Shown one piece after another: positions 1-7,795 of a stretch of 64,000 nucleotides of DNA (position 1 is its first letter; each line of letters begins with the position of its first letter). A program made the translations under genes and the position numbers. The notes under the pieces are model-generated. The model ran no database searches. It was given only the letters and a program-made list of their open reading frames with translations, and was not told the origin of the DNA. The stretch lies in contig JAHFST010000008.1 in NCBI GenBank assembly GCA_023265625.1, forward strand, positions 1 through 64,000. The letters run 5' to 3'. This stretch comes from Deltaproteobacteria bacterium (lineage in GTDB: Bacteria > UBA10199 > JACPAL01 > JAHFST01).

Positions 1-5
1 GCTAG

Positions 6-72
6 GTTATGTGGCGTTCAGACGGCTCGCACACTTGATAAACCTTCCGTCGCTAGCTGAACGCCACATAAC
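6..72. repeat. Long inverted repeat (hairpin) at the broken end of the yhcG-like gene
   Basis: GTTATGTGGCGTTCA at 6-20 is the exact reverse complement of TGAACGCCACATAAC at 58-72. The stem continues inward with GACGG (21-25) pairing CCGTC (47-51), leaving GCTAGC (52-57) bulged out and a loop of about 21 nt. The gene's in-frame stop lies in the left arm. This is a small palindromic element, possibly non-autonomous and mobile. No transposase is visible beside it. Confidence 0.85.
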
Positions 73-876
73 TATGAACACCACAGAAGACCTGTTATGT
101 GGTGCACCACATAACAACTCCACCGCCACCAAGCATTTCAGATGACGATGGTAAAACAAAAGGTCAATAAAATATTCCTTATTGTTGGCCTTAATCCGGT
201 ATTGGTTGCCAAGAAAGGCAAATCCATACCCTAATTCTAAAAGTACATCCTTGATGGCCACTACCATCCGGTTTTCAATCTCACGCTCTAACACGGGCTT
301 GGTAATGCCCAAAAAATCAAGCATGTAGACATCCTTCATAGCTTTGTCGGCTTGCTCGGCCAAGTGAACGGGGAGGGCCTTTTCGAAGTTGTGTTGTTTA
401 GGAGTTAACTGCTGTCTTTCATAAGCCTTGGCTTTGATCTGGTTTAATAGGGTATTTCGGCTCCAACCCATTTCTATGGTGGCTTGCAAATAATATCGAC
501 GTTCATTTGGATCTTTGACTCTGTTTAGAAGAAGAAGATTTTGTCCCCATGGAATTTCTGCGACAAGTTGTCGCAGTTTTTCATCTTGTTGGTATTCTTC
601 ATAGAAACGACGCATATCCCATAGATTTCTTGCTGAGAAACCTGCGGTTCCCGGAAATTCTCTTTGAAGATCTTTTGACAGCTGCTTAACGACAGCTTCG
701 CCCCATTTGAGTTGTTTTTGTTTTTCGACTATATCTTTACCAATAGACCAATAAAGATCGACCAAACCACGATTCATAACTCGGGATGCTGCAATCCGAG
801 CATCACGGATGCGAGATTTCACAGCATCCAAAAATTCGACATAGCCGGTGGTTCTAGATAGGGTTTTAGATCTCAT
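7..876 (-). pseudogene. YhcG/DUF1016-family PDDEXK nuclease, 3' end disrupted
   Basis: Residues 1 to about 253 look like the YhcG (DUF1016) family: an N-terminal helical region with WSIGKDIVEKQ and FSARNLWDMRRFYEEY, then a C-terminal PDDEXK nuclease core (YFIDLLFYHRHLKCLVAVEL). In the family this core continues VAVELK plus roughly 60 to 80 residues. Here the frame runs straight from VAVEL into repeat DNA, giving LCGAPHN and an unrelated tail, and stops inside an inverted-repeat arm at 7-9. The lysine of the catalytic ExK motif and the end of the fold are therefore missing. The rest of the gene may lie left of the window, beyond the repeats. The nuclease is probably inactive. Family call is firm; the broken state rests on family knowledge of the normal C-terminus. 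Confidence 0.8.
94..115. repeat. 22-bp perfect palindrome at the yhcG-like break point
   Basis: The half-site GTTATGTGGTG is followed by its exact reverse complement. It shares GTTATGTGG with the arms of the inverted repeat at 6-72, so the same word occurs several times within 115 bp. The palindrome starts exactly where the nuclease reading frame departs from its family, which marks it as the insertion junction. Confidence 0.85.
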
Positions 877-994
877 ATCAGTTATTTCGGCAACTGGTTC
901 CCCTCAAGTTGCGTATTTAGGAAATTTTTTCTGAGGAATAAATCGCGAGTGAGATTTTGACGGTTTTGGGGAAATAGGCTTTAAGATACTATTT

Positions 995-1861
995 TTACCA
1001 CACGGCCATGATTGGCTTGCGGGCGTTTTTGACCTGGACCAGGGAGCCGCGGCGGATGGGGTGGGTGAAGTGGGGGCCGTCGATGTAGAGGGAGGCGTCG
1101 TCCATCATTGAGAGGATTTCAATTTTGTCCTTTTCCTTTAACACCTCTCCCAGGAGTTGATAGCACTTGCCGGGCGGCTGGTAGGGTTCGCGCACGACAT
1201 ATTGAAACTTTTTGGAGCCAATGTGAAGCACCTTGCCCCCCGCGGAGTGCGTGGCGGCGGTGGAGCCCGGGGCGGGCGAGATCCAGAGGCCGGATGATTT
1301 TTGTTCTTCTGTGACATCGCCGACTTTTAAGACGTAACGGGTCGTGCCCGCCGGATTGATGTTGGAGAGGAGCATGTCATTTAGCACCAAGGGGAGCACC
1401 GTATCCTCATCAACCGTCACTTGCAGGCGGTGCAAGGGCTGGATCAAGGCCGAGCCCTCCATCAAGGCGGTGAACTTGCGGTGAAAATTCTTGGCATGGG
1501 TGCGGCAGTAGTAGCCGACACTTTCATCCGGCACTGAGTTGACCCCCATCAAGAGACCATTTTCCAAGAGATGTGAGGTTTCTAAAAAAGTCCCATCGCC
1601 GCCAATCGTGATGGCCAGATCGTAATTTCGGATCGGTTTCAAGTGATAGCGCAGGATGACTTCGAAGGAGATGCCTAATTGCTGCAGCTCTTTTTTTACC
1701 GACTCGAGGGTCTCCATGTGTCGCGTGTGCGTCGAACGGGAGCGTCGAATGGCGAAGTTTTTCTCCTTAAGAAGCCGCATGTAATTCGAATCTTGCCGGT
1801 CGATCACATGGGTGGCGTACGAACTCTTCTTATAAACGATAAGAACCTTGCGAATTTTCAT
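995..1861 (-). CDS. nadK: NAD(+) kinase
   Basis: Phosphorylates NAD to NADP in the cytosol. The diagnostic GGDGT motif appears as TIGGDGTFLETSHLL near residue 87, and the C-terminal beta-rich half carries LNDMLLSN (in place of the common NE/D motif) and SSGLWISPAPGSTAATHSAGG, typical of NAD kinases. Length 288 aa is normal. It starts at ATG 1861 and is divergent from nadD; the 48-bp gap between them is mostly a perfect palindrome. The pairing with nadD puts two NAD(P) biosynthesis steps together. Confidence 0.93.
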   Translation of the reverse strand: MKIRKVLIVYKKSSYATHVIDRQDSNYMRLLKEKNFAIRRSRSTHTRHMETLESVKKELQQLGISFEVILRYHLKPIRNYDLAITIGGDGTFLETSHLLENGLLMGVNSVPDESVGYYCRTHAKNFHRKFTALMEGSALIQPLHRLQVTVDEDTVLPLVLNDMLLSNINPAGTTRYVLKVGDVTEEQKSSGLWISPAPGSTAATHSAGGKVLHIGSKKFQYVVREPYQPPGKCYQLLGEVLKEKDKIEILSMMDDASLYIDGPHFTHPIRRGSLVQVKNARKPIMAVW

Positions 1862-1878
1862 GCCGTGCCTTTATAACA

Positions 1879-1908
1879 TGTAGGGGCGTATTGCAATACG
1901 CCCCTACA
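1879..1908. repeat. GTAGGGGC-family palindrome between nadK and nadD
   Basis: TGTAGGGGCGTATTG is followed directly by its exact reverse complement, a 30-bp perfect palindrome. It fills most of the 48-bp gap between divergent nadK (start 1861) and nadD (start 1910). It shares its termini with the elements near 15.8, 16.6, 17.2 and 30.8 kb. As RNA it would form a strong hairpin in the leader of either gene. Confidence 0.9.
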
Positions 1909-1909
1909 C

Positions 1910-2371
1910 ATGACAACAAAATCCAAACATGCCGTCCTATTTGGCGGTTCCTTCAACCCGCCGCATATTGGTCATCGGGCGATTGTGAAGCGGTTAGCGG
2001 CGCGTAAGCGGGTGGATGAGGTTTGGGTGATTCCCGTTTATCAGCATCGGTTTCGTAAACACTTGCCGCCTTTTGCAAAGCGGATGCGTTTATGTAAGTC
2101 GTTTTTTGTGCCCTTGAGCCCGAAGGTGAAGGTGCAGGATTTTGAAAAAAGGGTGAGGGCGGGTGGCAGGACCTTAGACCTGCTCTTGTTTCTGGAAAAG
2201 AAGTTTCCTGACTATCGATTTTCTCTCGCCATGGGGCAGGATGCCTATCGGCAGCGCCATGCCTGGTACCGTTTTGCCGAGATCAAAAAACGGGTCACAG
2301 TGATTGTTTTTCCGCGCGGGCCGCATTCCTACATTCCGAATGTGGCCAGTCGGGACATTCGTAAGGCCTAA
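1910..2371 (+). CDS. nadD: Nicotinate-nucleotide adenylyltransferase, short form
   Basis: Transfers AMP from ATP to nicotinate mononucleotide in NAD synthesis. The N-terminus has the nucleotidyltransferase signature FGGSFNPPHIGH (HxGH), and the C-terminus has ASRDIR, matching the second substrate motif (usually SSTxIR). At 153 aa it is shorter than the usual 190-220 aa and ends two residues after that motif, so the normal C-terminal helices are missing. The stop overlaps the convergent gdhA stop by 4 bp. ATG 1910 begins 2 nt after the palindrome and has no clear Shine-Dalgarno sequence. Probably still a NadD-type enzyme, but activity is uncertain because of the truncation. Confidence 0.82.
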   Translation: MTTKSKHAVLFGGSFNPPHIGHRAIVKRLAARKRVDEVWVIPVYQHRFRKHLPPFAKRMRLCKSFFVPLSPKVKVQDFEKRVRAGGRTLDLLLFLEKKFPDYRFSLAMGQDAYRQRHAWYRFAEIKKRVTVIVFPRGPHSYIPNVASRDIRKA

Positions 2372-3618
2372 TACATCCGATAATTCGTTGTATCCACCAC
2401 CCGCTCCACGGCCAGATCCATCGAGGCCTGCTTGTAGGTGATCTGGTATTTATTGGCGCGTTCGACCACCAAACGATAAGCGGTTAGCAGCGTTCGGTCC
2501 AATTCCTTGTAGACCTGCTCGAGGGTCCATCGATAACTCTGGAGGTTTTGTGTCCATTCAAAATACGAAACAATGACGCCGCCGGCGTTGCACAGGATGT
2601 CCGGCATCACGGGGATTTTTCTTTGTTGCAAGATTTCATAGCCGGTGTGGGTGATGGGGCTATTGGCGGCCTCGATAATCCACTGGGCCTTGATGCGTGG
2701 GGCATTCTCCTCGTGAATGGCGGCTTCTAAGGCCGCTGGAATCAAAATATTGCACGGGAGTTCGAGGAGTTGGGCGTTGGTGAGGGATTCGCCAACCTTG
2801 ATGTCCTTAAGCAGTCCTCCCTCGGCGGCGAGCTTCATCAGCTCTGGTACGGGCAATCCCTTCGGATCGTAACGTCCCCCGGACACATCCGATAGACCGA
2901 CAATCTTGCAACCGGCCTCGTGGAGAAATTGGGCGGCAAAGCTGCCGACATTGCCAAATCCTTGGATGACCACCGAAGTGTCAGCGGGAGTACGACCTTC
3001 TTGTTTGAGCCACTCGAGGGCGATGATGGCCACGCCTTTGCCCGTGGCCTCTTTGCGCCCGAGCGAACCCTCGAGCGTGACCGGCTTGCCCGTCACAATC
3101 GCCGGGGTGTACCCATGAATCTTGCCATAGGCGTCCATCATCCAGGCCATGGTTTTTTCGTTGGTGTTGACATCCGGGGCCAGGATATCGCGTTGCGGTC
3201 CGATGATGAGATGGATTTTTTCGATGTAACCGCGGGCCAAACTTTGCAACTCAGAGGCGGTGAGTTCCTTGGGATCCACCAGAATCCCGCCCTTGGCCCC
3301 GCCAAACGGGACATTCACGAGGGCGGTCTTCCAGGTCATGTTCATGGCCAACATAGTCACTTCATCTTCATTGGCACCGGGATGAAACCGCACGCCCCCC
3401 TTGTAAGGCCCGCGTACGGCGTTGTGTTGCACACGATACCCGTAGAAGACCCGCAGATTGCCATTCTTATCCTTAATCGGGATCTGCACCTTGACCTGAC
3501 GGTAAGGATTGGCGAGCAGTTCCCGCATGTCGTCGCGCACCTTGAGCCGTTCAAAACTTTCATGGCAGAACTGCTTGTGGGTCTTCAGGGGGGATCCATT
3601 GGTTTCGCTAGCGCTCAT
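2368..3618 (-). CDS. gdhA: Glutamate dehydrogenase (Glu/Leu/Phe/Val dehydrogenase family)
   Basis: Interconverts glutamate and 2-oxoglutarate plus ammonium with NAD(P). Seen: the substrate and catalytic region PYKGGVRFHPG, NMTWKTALVNVPFGGAKGG (active-site lysine), and a Rossmann domain with VVIQGFGNVGSFAA near residue 220. Length 416 aa is typical of the hexameric class. Start ATG 3618 is preceded by a GAGG box. It overlaps nadD by 4 bp at its 3' end and is divergent from ilvB, so nitrogen assimilation and amino-acid synthesis share this locus. Substrate could be another amino acid of the family, but glutamate is most likely. Confidence 0.93.
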   Translation of the reverse strand: MSASETNGSPLKTHKQFCHESFERLKVRDDMRELLANPYRQVKVQIPIKDKNGNLRVFYGYRVQHNAVRGPYKGGVRFHPGANEDEVTMLAMNMTWKTALVNVPFGGAKGGILVDPKELTASELQSLARGYIEKIHLIIGPQRDILAPDVNTNEKTMAWMMDAYGKIHGYTPAIVTGKPVTLEGSLGRKEATGKGVAIIALEWLKQEGRTPADTSVVIQGFGNVGSFAAQFLHEAGCKIVGLSDVSGGRYDPKGLPVPELMKLAAEGGLLKDIKVGESLTNAQLLELPCNILIPAALEAAIHEENAPRIKAQWIIEAANSPITHTGYEILQQRKIPVMPDILCNAGGVIVSYFEWTQNLQSYRWTLEQVYKELDRTLLTAYRLVVERANKYQITYKQASMDLAVERVVDTTNYRMY

Positions 3619-3794
3619 GATTACCTCGCATTTTATGATAAATTTTTTAGATCAATAATGTTGAAGTATAATAGATTTAATGGGTTACGGCGACATAAAA
3701 GATTATTTATTTGTAAAATAGGGGCAAGAAAATGGTTGGACATGGCAAAAATTATCATTTATTGTCTAATTTCACTCAACTGAGTTAGGAAGAC
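3619..3794. promoter_or_regulatory. AT-rich divergent promoter region, gdhA / ilvB
   Basis: This 176-bp AT-rich gap separates two divergent genes, so both promoters should lie here. A TATAAT box occurs at 3667-3672 on the + strand, but its -35 partner is weak. The ilvB start is preceded by TTAGGAAGAC, a usable ribosome binding site. I see no T-box, leader peptide or obvious operator. Confidence 0.45.
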
Positions 3795-5519
3795 ATGCAA
3801 AAATCGAAGAAAAAATTGAAAACAGGGGCTGATGCCTTATTGGAGTGTATCCATAAGCATGGTGTTAAGTACATCTTTGGGCATCCGGGGGGGGCGGCCA
3901 TCCCAATTTTTGATGCTTTGGTCGGATCTCCGCTCAAATTCATTTTGACGCGACATGAACAAGGGGCGACCCATATGGCCGATGGCGTGGCGCGCGCCAC
4001 GGGCAGGGCCGGGGTGGTGCTCGTGACTTCGGGGCCGGGGGCGACGAATACAATTACCGGGCTGATTACCTCGCAGATGGATTCAACGCCCATGGTGGTG
4101 ATTACGGGGCAGACGATCACCCCGATGTTGGGGCTCGATGCCTTTCAGGAGGCGGATGTTTCGGGGATTTCCTATCCGGTGGTGAAGCATTCCTACTTGG
4201 TAAAAAATGTTCATGACATCCCCCGGATCGTCAAAGAGGCCTTCTATTTGGCGGAATCGGGTCGGCCCGGGCCGGTCTTGATCGACATCCCCAAGGATAT
4301 TGCCTCGACTCTCTTTGAACCGAATTACGATGTGGCGATGGATTTGCCTGGCTACCACGTGCCGTCTCACGGCGATCCGGTGGCCATTTCCCAGGCGGCG
4401 GACTATTTGAACAAGGCGCGCAAGCCCTTGCTGCTCATCGGTCATGGGACGGTTATTGCCAATGCTGGACCGGCGGTGCGGTATTTGGCGGAGACGATGC
4501 AAATCCCGGTGACCAACACCTTGTTGGGGAAGGGCGGATTTCCGGAAACCCATGCCTTGAGTTTGGGGATGCTCGGCATGCATGGGACCGCTTACGCCAA
4601 CAAGGCCGTGGTGGGTTGTGATCTCATTATGTCGATCGGCTCGCGCTGGGATGATCGGATCGTCGGTCGCCTGAAAGATTTTTGTCCCGACGCGATCAAG
4701 ATCCATGTCGATATTGATCCGGCGGAGATGGGTAAGATGGTGGTGCCACACTGCTCCATCGTTGGGGATGCGAGGCTGGTGATTGAAGAGCTCAATACGC
4801 AGTTAAAAAAAGGCGACACGACGGATTGGATCAAACAGATCAATCGCTGGAAGAAGCAATTTCCCCTCAGTTACAAAAAACATGGCGGGCTCAAGATGCA
4901 ATATATCCTGGATGAGCTTTACCAGATGACCAAGGGAAAGGCGGTCATCACTGCGGATGTGGGCCAGCACCAGATGTGGGCGGCGCAGTTTTGCAAGGTG
5001 GATCATCGCTTTCACTGGATTACCACCGGCGGGGCAGGGACCATGGGATTTGGGATGCCGGCGGCGATTGGGGCTCAGATGGCCCGGCCGGATGCTCTGG
5101 TGGTGGCGGTGGTGGGGGATGGCGGTTTTCAAATGACGCTCTCGGAGTTGGCGACGGCGGCGGTGAATAAAGTTCCGATCAAGGTCCTGATTATGAACAA
5201 TCGTTATCTGGGGATGGTGCGGCAGTGGCAAAATTTGTTTTATGACGATCGACTCTCCGGGGTGGATTTGGAGGGGAATCCTGATTTTGTGAAACTGGCC
5301 GAGTCCTATGGCATCAAGGGGTTTCGGATCAAGCGCAATGCGGAGGTCCACAAGGTCTTGGCGGCGGCCTTGGCGTATCGGGAGGGGCCTTGCGTGATTG
5401 AGGCGGTGGTGGAGAAGGAAGACAATGTCTATCCGATGATTCCGGCGGGGGCGGCGATTTCTGAGATGGTGTTGGGGCCGCCTAAGAAGAAAATGGCTAA
5501 GCCGGTTGGGTCGACATGA
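3795..5519 (+). CDS. ilvB: Acetolactate synthase, large (catalytic) subunit
   Basis: First common enzyme of valine, leucine and isoleucine synthesis; uses thiamine diphosphate, FAD and Mg. Seen: N-terminal TPP domain with FGHPGGAAIPIFDAL and RHEQGATHMADG (catalytic Glu), middle domain, and C-terminal TPP-binding region GDGGFQMTLSELATAA...NNRYLGMVRQWQ (GDG...NN motif). Length 574 aa is normal. It starts at ATG 3795 after an AGGA box and is followed 116 bp later by ilvN; the gap holds a very stable hairpin that could set the ratio of the two subunits. Confidence 0.96.
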   Translation: MQKSKKKLKTGADALLECIHKHGVKYIFGHPGGAAIPIFDALVGSPLKFILTRHEQGATHMADGVARATGRAGVVLVTSGPGATNTITGLITSQMDSTPMVVITGQTITPMLGLDAFQEADVSGISYPVVKHSYLVKNVHDIPRIVKEAFYLAESGRPGPVLIDIPKDIASTLFEPNYDVAMDLPGYHVPSHGDPVAISQAADYLNKARKPLLLIGHGTVIANAGPAVRYLAETMQIPVTNTLLGKGGFPETHALSLGMLGMHGTAYANKAVVGCDLIMSIGSRWDDRIVGRLKDFCPDAIKIHVDIDPAEMGKMVVPHCSIVGDARLVIEELNTQLKKGDTTDWIKQINRWKKQFPLSYKKHGGLKMQYILDELYQMTKGKAVITADVGQHQMWAAQFCKVDHRFHWITTGGAGTMGFGMPAAIGAQMARPDALVVAVVGDGGFQMTLSELATAAVNKVPIKVLIMNNRYLGMVRQWQNLFYDDRLSGVDLEGNPDFVKLAESYGIKGFRIKRNAEVHKVLAAALAYREGPCVIEAVVEKEDNVYPMIPAGAAISEMVLGPPKKKMAKPVGST

Positions 5520-5528
5520 CTTGGGTGG

Positions 5529-5614
5529 TCGTCGGTCTCCCCTGTTTTCCTCCGGTCCTGCGAGGCATCGAGACTGTAGTCCTCGTCCCTCCGGAAAACA
5601 GGGGAGACCGACGA
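5529..5614. repeat. 22-bp-stem hairpin between ilvB and ilvN
   Basis: A perfect 22-bp inverted repeat pairs 5529-5550 (TCGTCGGTCTCCCCTGTT and onward) with 5593-5614. A second smaller stem inside pairs CGAGG (5561-5565) with CCTCG (5581-5585). There is no T-tract, so it is unlikely to be a simple terminator. It could be an inserted palindromic element or an RNA processing or stability structure within the operon. Confidence 0.8.
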
Positions 5615-5635
5615 TGAGAGATTGGGAGTAAAAGT

Positions 5636-6142
5636 ATGGAAAAAATGGAAAAAAATGAATCACATGCGATTAGCCTTTTGGTGAGTAACAAGCCGGGGGT
5701 GTTGATTCGGGTGGCTTTGGTGTTTGGGCGACGTGGTTACAACATCGACAGCTTGGTGGTGTCGCCGACGCATGATCCGCGTTTTTCTCGGATGACCATC
5801 GTTGCCTCGGGAGATCTGCCCACCTTATGGCAGATCATCAAACAGCTCAACAAACTGGTGGATGTGATTCATGCCCACGACCATACGGGCGAAATTGTGG
5901 TCGAGCGTGAGTTGGCGTTGATCAAGGTAAAATGCCCGGCGGATCAACGGACCGAAATTTTACAGATCACCGAACATTTCAAAGGGGACACCGTGGATCT
6001 GACAGAAGACACCATAATGATCCAAGTCACCGGGAGCTCGGAGATGCTCGATTCGATGATGGTCATGTTGGAAAAATTTAGCATCATTGAAACAGTCCGC
6101 AGTGGCAAGCTCATCATGGCTCGTGGGCATGAGAGTACGTAA
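5636..6142 (+). CDS. ilvN: Acetolactate synthase, small (regulatory) subunit
   Basis: Regulatory partner of IlvB that gives feedback inhibition, normally by valine. The N-terminal ACT domain has ISLLVSNKPGVLIRVALVFGRRGYN and the C-terminal half is the usual ALS_ss_C region. Length 168 aa matches the IlvH/IlvN class. GGGAG before ATG 5636 supports this start, with a second in-frame ATG three codons on. Downstream there is no ilvC; a hairpin and two toxin-antitoxin modules follow instead. Confidence 0.94.
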   Translation: MEKMEKNESHAISLLVSNKPGVLIRVALVFGRRGYNIDSLVVSPTHDPRFSRMTIVASGDLPTLWQIIKQLNKLVDVIHAHDHTGEIVVERELALIKVKCPADQRTEILQITEHFKGDTVDLTEDTIMIQVTGSSEMLDSMMVMLEKFSIIETVRSGKLIMARGHEST

Positions 6143-6146
6143 GATT

Positions 6147-6172
6147 AGGGGGGAGATACCGCTCTCCCCCCT
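6147..6172 (+). terminator. GC-rich hairpin after ilvN
   Basis: AGGGGGGAGA and its exact complement TCTCCCCCCT form a 10-bp stem with a 6-nt loop starting 4 nt after the ilvN stop. A T-tract is lacking, so it may stop transcription poorly or act by protecting the mRNA 3' end. Confidence 0.45.
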
Positions 6173-6216
6173 AGACCCCCCATCTGGTAAGTCAGGGTAG
6201 GGATCGTTCGCTCCGC

Positions 6217-6247
6217 TTGACTGGCTGGAGTAAATCCAGCCAGTCAA
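6217..6247. repeat. 13-bp-stem perfect hairpin
   Basis: TTGACTGGCTGGA, a GTAAA loop, then the exact complement TCCAGCCAGTCAA. It lies between ilvN and the first toxin-antitoxin module. It could be an insertion scar, a palindromic repeat or a bidirectional transcription barrier; the sequence alone does not decide. Confidence 0.7.
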
Positions 6248-6318
6248 TGCTCACTCTCTATTTGACGAACATAAGACGGAGGAAGATAACCATTCAAAAT
6301 AATTAAGAAAAATAGAAA

Positions 6319-6358
6319 TTGCTTTAATCAATATAATTGATATAATCATATCAATTAT
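6319..6358 (+). promoter_or_regulatory. Promoter with overlapping operator, first toxin-antitoxin module
   Basis: TTGCTT (6319-6324), a 16-bp spacer and TATAAT (6341-6346) form a sigma-70-type promoter. A perfect inverted repeat, ATAATTGATAT (6333-6343) and ATATCAATTAT (6348-6358), covers the -10 box and runs into the ATG at 6357. This is the layout expected for antitoxin autorepression. The predicted transcript start is only a few nt from the ATG, so the mRNA is probably leaderless. Confidence 0.65.
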
Positions 6359-6635
6359 GGAAACCATATCAGCCATGAAGGTGCGGCAGAATTTGGGAGA
6401 GATTTTGGCGAAGGTGGAATTGCGGGGGGAGGAGTTTGTGATTGAGAAGGGGGGGAGGCCGACTGCGGTCTTGGTGCCCTATAAAAAAATTCAGCGGATT
6501 CGGGAGCGGGCGGCTCAGGGGATTACAAAGTTATTGACGCAGGGGAGTGAGCAGAATCCTAATGCGGATTTATCGGATGAAGAGGTTGAGGCCTTTGTCA
6601 ATCAGGCGATTCATGAGTCGCGGCAAAAGAGGTGA
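6357..6635 (+). CDS. Antitoxin, Phd/YefM family
   Basis: A 92-aa protein with the Phd/YefM N-terminal DNA-binding fold: ISAMKVRQNLGEILAKVELRG and FVIEKGGRPTAVLVPYK. The acidic C-terminal part (LSDEEVEAFVNQAI) would wrap the toxin. It is the first gene of a two-gene module and overlaps the toxin start by 4 nt. It should neutralise the PIN toxin and repress its own promoter at the inverted repeat overlapping its start codon. No Shine-Dalgarno is seen, which fits leaderless translation. Confidence 0.88.
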   Translation: METISAMKVRQNLGEILAKVELRGEEFVIEKGGRPTAVLVPYKKIQRIRERAAQGITKLLTQGSEQNPNADLSDEEVEAFVNQAIHESRQKR

Positions 6636-7066
6636 AATCTAAGAAAGTTATTTGCGTTGTGGTGGATGCCAATATCTACGTGAGTGCCTTATTGAAACCA
6701 CAAGGTGCTGCCTCTCAGCTCATCCAAAAAGGCCTGGCAGGGCAATTTCAAATTGTCTTATCGGAGAGTATCTTTCTCGAAATCTGTCGAGTCTTGAACT
6801 ACGACAAAATTAAGAAACGGTTGCCGTTTGGTCCGCAGCAGATCAAGGAGTATTTGGAACAATTGGTCCAGATTGCGGCATGGACTTCCGATGAGGTGAA
6901 GGTTCAGGCCTGTGAAGATCCTGATGATGATATCTATTTGGCCTGTGCGCAAGAATCCCAGGCTGATTTTCTTGTTTCTGGCGATCATCATTTACTCAAG
7001 ATGAAAGAATTCGGGGAGACGGTCATTATCAACCTACGCCAACTTTCTACCCACCTCTCTCTTTGA
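6632..7066 (+). CDS. PIN-domain ribonuclease toxin
   Basis: A 144-aa PIN domain of the putative toxin component group paired with Phd/YefM-like antitoxins. Acidic metal-binding positions are visible: VVDANIYVSALL, SESIFLEICRV, CEDPDDDIYLACA and VSGDHHLL. It starts with GTG 6632 overlapping the antitoxin stop, so translation is coupled. It probably cleaves RNA when free of the antitoxin; the target cannot be told from sequence. All four acidic positions are intact, so it looks functional. Confidence 0.87.
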   Translation: MKSKKVICVVVDANIYVSALLKPQGAASQLIQKGLAGQFQIVLSESIFLEICRVLNYDKIKKRLPFGPQQIKEYLEQLVQIAAWTSDEVKVQACEDPDDDIYLACAQESQADFLVSGDHHLLKMKEFGETVIINLRQLSTHLSL

Positions 7067-7103
7067 CAAAACATGGCTGGTGAAGGGGGCGACACGAGCC
7101 CCT

Positions 7104-7535
7104 TTAGGTAGGACATCGTTCAAATCCCATATTCACTTGCTCAAAATGGTGATCATTGGTGAGCACTTGTTTGATCTTGAGTTCTCGCATGACCACAAAT
7201 GAGGTGATGTCGGTAAATGAGATACGGGGATGATCGCGATATTTGACGCGCAATTTCCAAGCGGTTTCAAATCGCTCTGGATCAATCTGCTCCAGCAACA
7301 CAAACCCTTTTTGAATAGAGATCTTGAGGCCCCCCAAATACTTTTCCGCCAGCTCGACAGGGGCCTTGGCGTAGAGAAAGGTGATCACCTCATCCAAGAC
7401 AAAATTGGTGGTAACGGGTTTGAGGCCACTTTTGAGCGATTGTTCGTGGAGGGTTTTAACACGGACAAAGGCAGGATCACTTTGATTGGCCAAAACCAGC
7501 CAACCCCAACTATCGACAAACAAGAGGGGAGTCAT
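7104..7535 (-). CDS. PIN-domain toxin (VapC-like)
   Basis: A 143-aa PIN-domain protein with metal-binding acids in LLFVDSWGWLVLAN, FVLDEVITFL, ISFTDITSFVVMRE and VLTNDHHFEQ. It overlaps the upstream ribbon-helix-helix gene by 4 bp. It runs opposite to the neighbouring PIN module and ends 37 bp from it, tail to tail. Likely an RNase toxin. It is only distantly similar to the PIN toxin at 6632-7066, so the two modules do not look like a recent duplication. Confidence 0.87.
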   Translation of the reverse strand: MTPLLFVDSWGWLVLANQSDPAFVRVKTLHEQSLKSGLKPVTTNFVLDEVITFLYAKAPVELAEKYLGGLKISIQKGFVLLEQIDPERFETAWKLRVKYRDHPRISFTDITSFVVMRELKIKQVLTNDHHFEQVNMGFERCPT

Positions 7536-7795
7536 AGGCCGTAGACGATCTGATCAATCTCATCGCCACTGGGTAGGAGCGCCGGTTGTTTCATGAGGCC
7601 GATGACCTTCATAAAAGGATCAAGGGATTTGCTCCGACGTGTTGCCGGAGATGTTTTACGCCCAGCTCCATAATAGTTGACATAAGCCGCAATGAGCCGT
7701 GTCAAAACAGTGTTCTTTTTGTAACCGCCGATTTGGCAGAGTTGGTCAAATTGCCTGCCAAGCCGTTCATCCAGTCGAATTGAAATGGCTCTCAT
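7532..7795 (-). CDS. Ribbon-helix-helix antitoxin (CopG/MetJ-type)
   Basis: An 87-aa protein opening with AISIRLDERLGRQFDQL, a ribbon-helix-helix beta strand and helix, then KKNTVLTRLIAAYV as the second helix. The C-terminal tail (ALLPSGDEIDQIVYGL) would bind the toxin encoded next. ATG 7795 has no Shine-Dalgarno sequence and sits about 10 nt after a predicted -10 box, again suggesting leaderless mRNA. Confidence 0.82.
   Translation of the reverse strand: MRAISIRLDERLGRQFDQLCQIGGYKKNTVLTRLIAAYVNYYGAGRKTSPATRRSKSLDPFMKVIGLMKQPALLPSGDEIDQIVYGL

Noticed and set aside
6-115. Possible integron attC site or gene cassette boundary (GTTATGT / ACATAAC words)
   Set aside because: The 7-bp words resemble attC R boxes, but the order is inverted for the long hairpin and the correctly ordered pair spans only 35 bp, too short for attC. 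No integrase is seen.
2920-3783. 287-aa open frame on the + strand
   Set aside because: It lies antisense to gdhA, whose conserved motifs are clear. This is a coding shadow.
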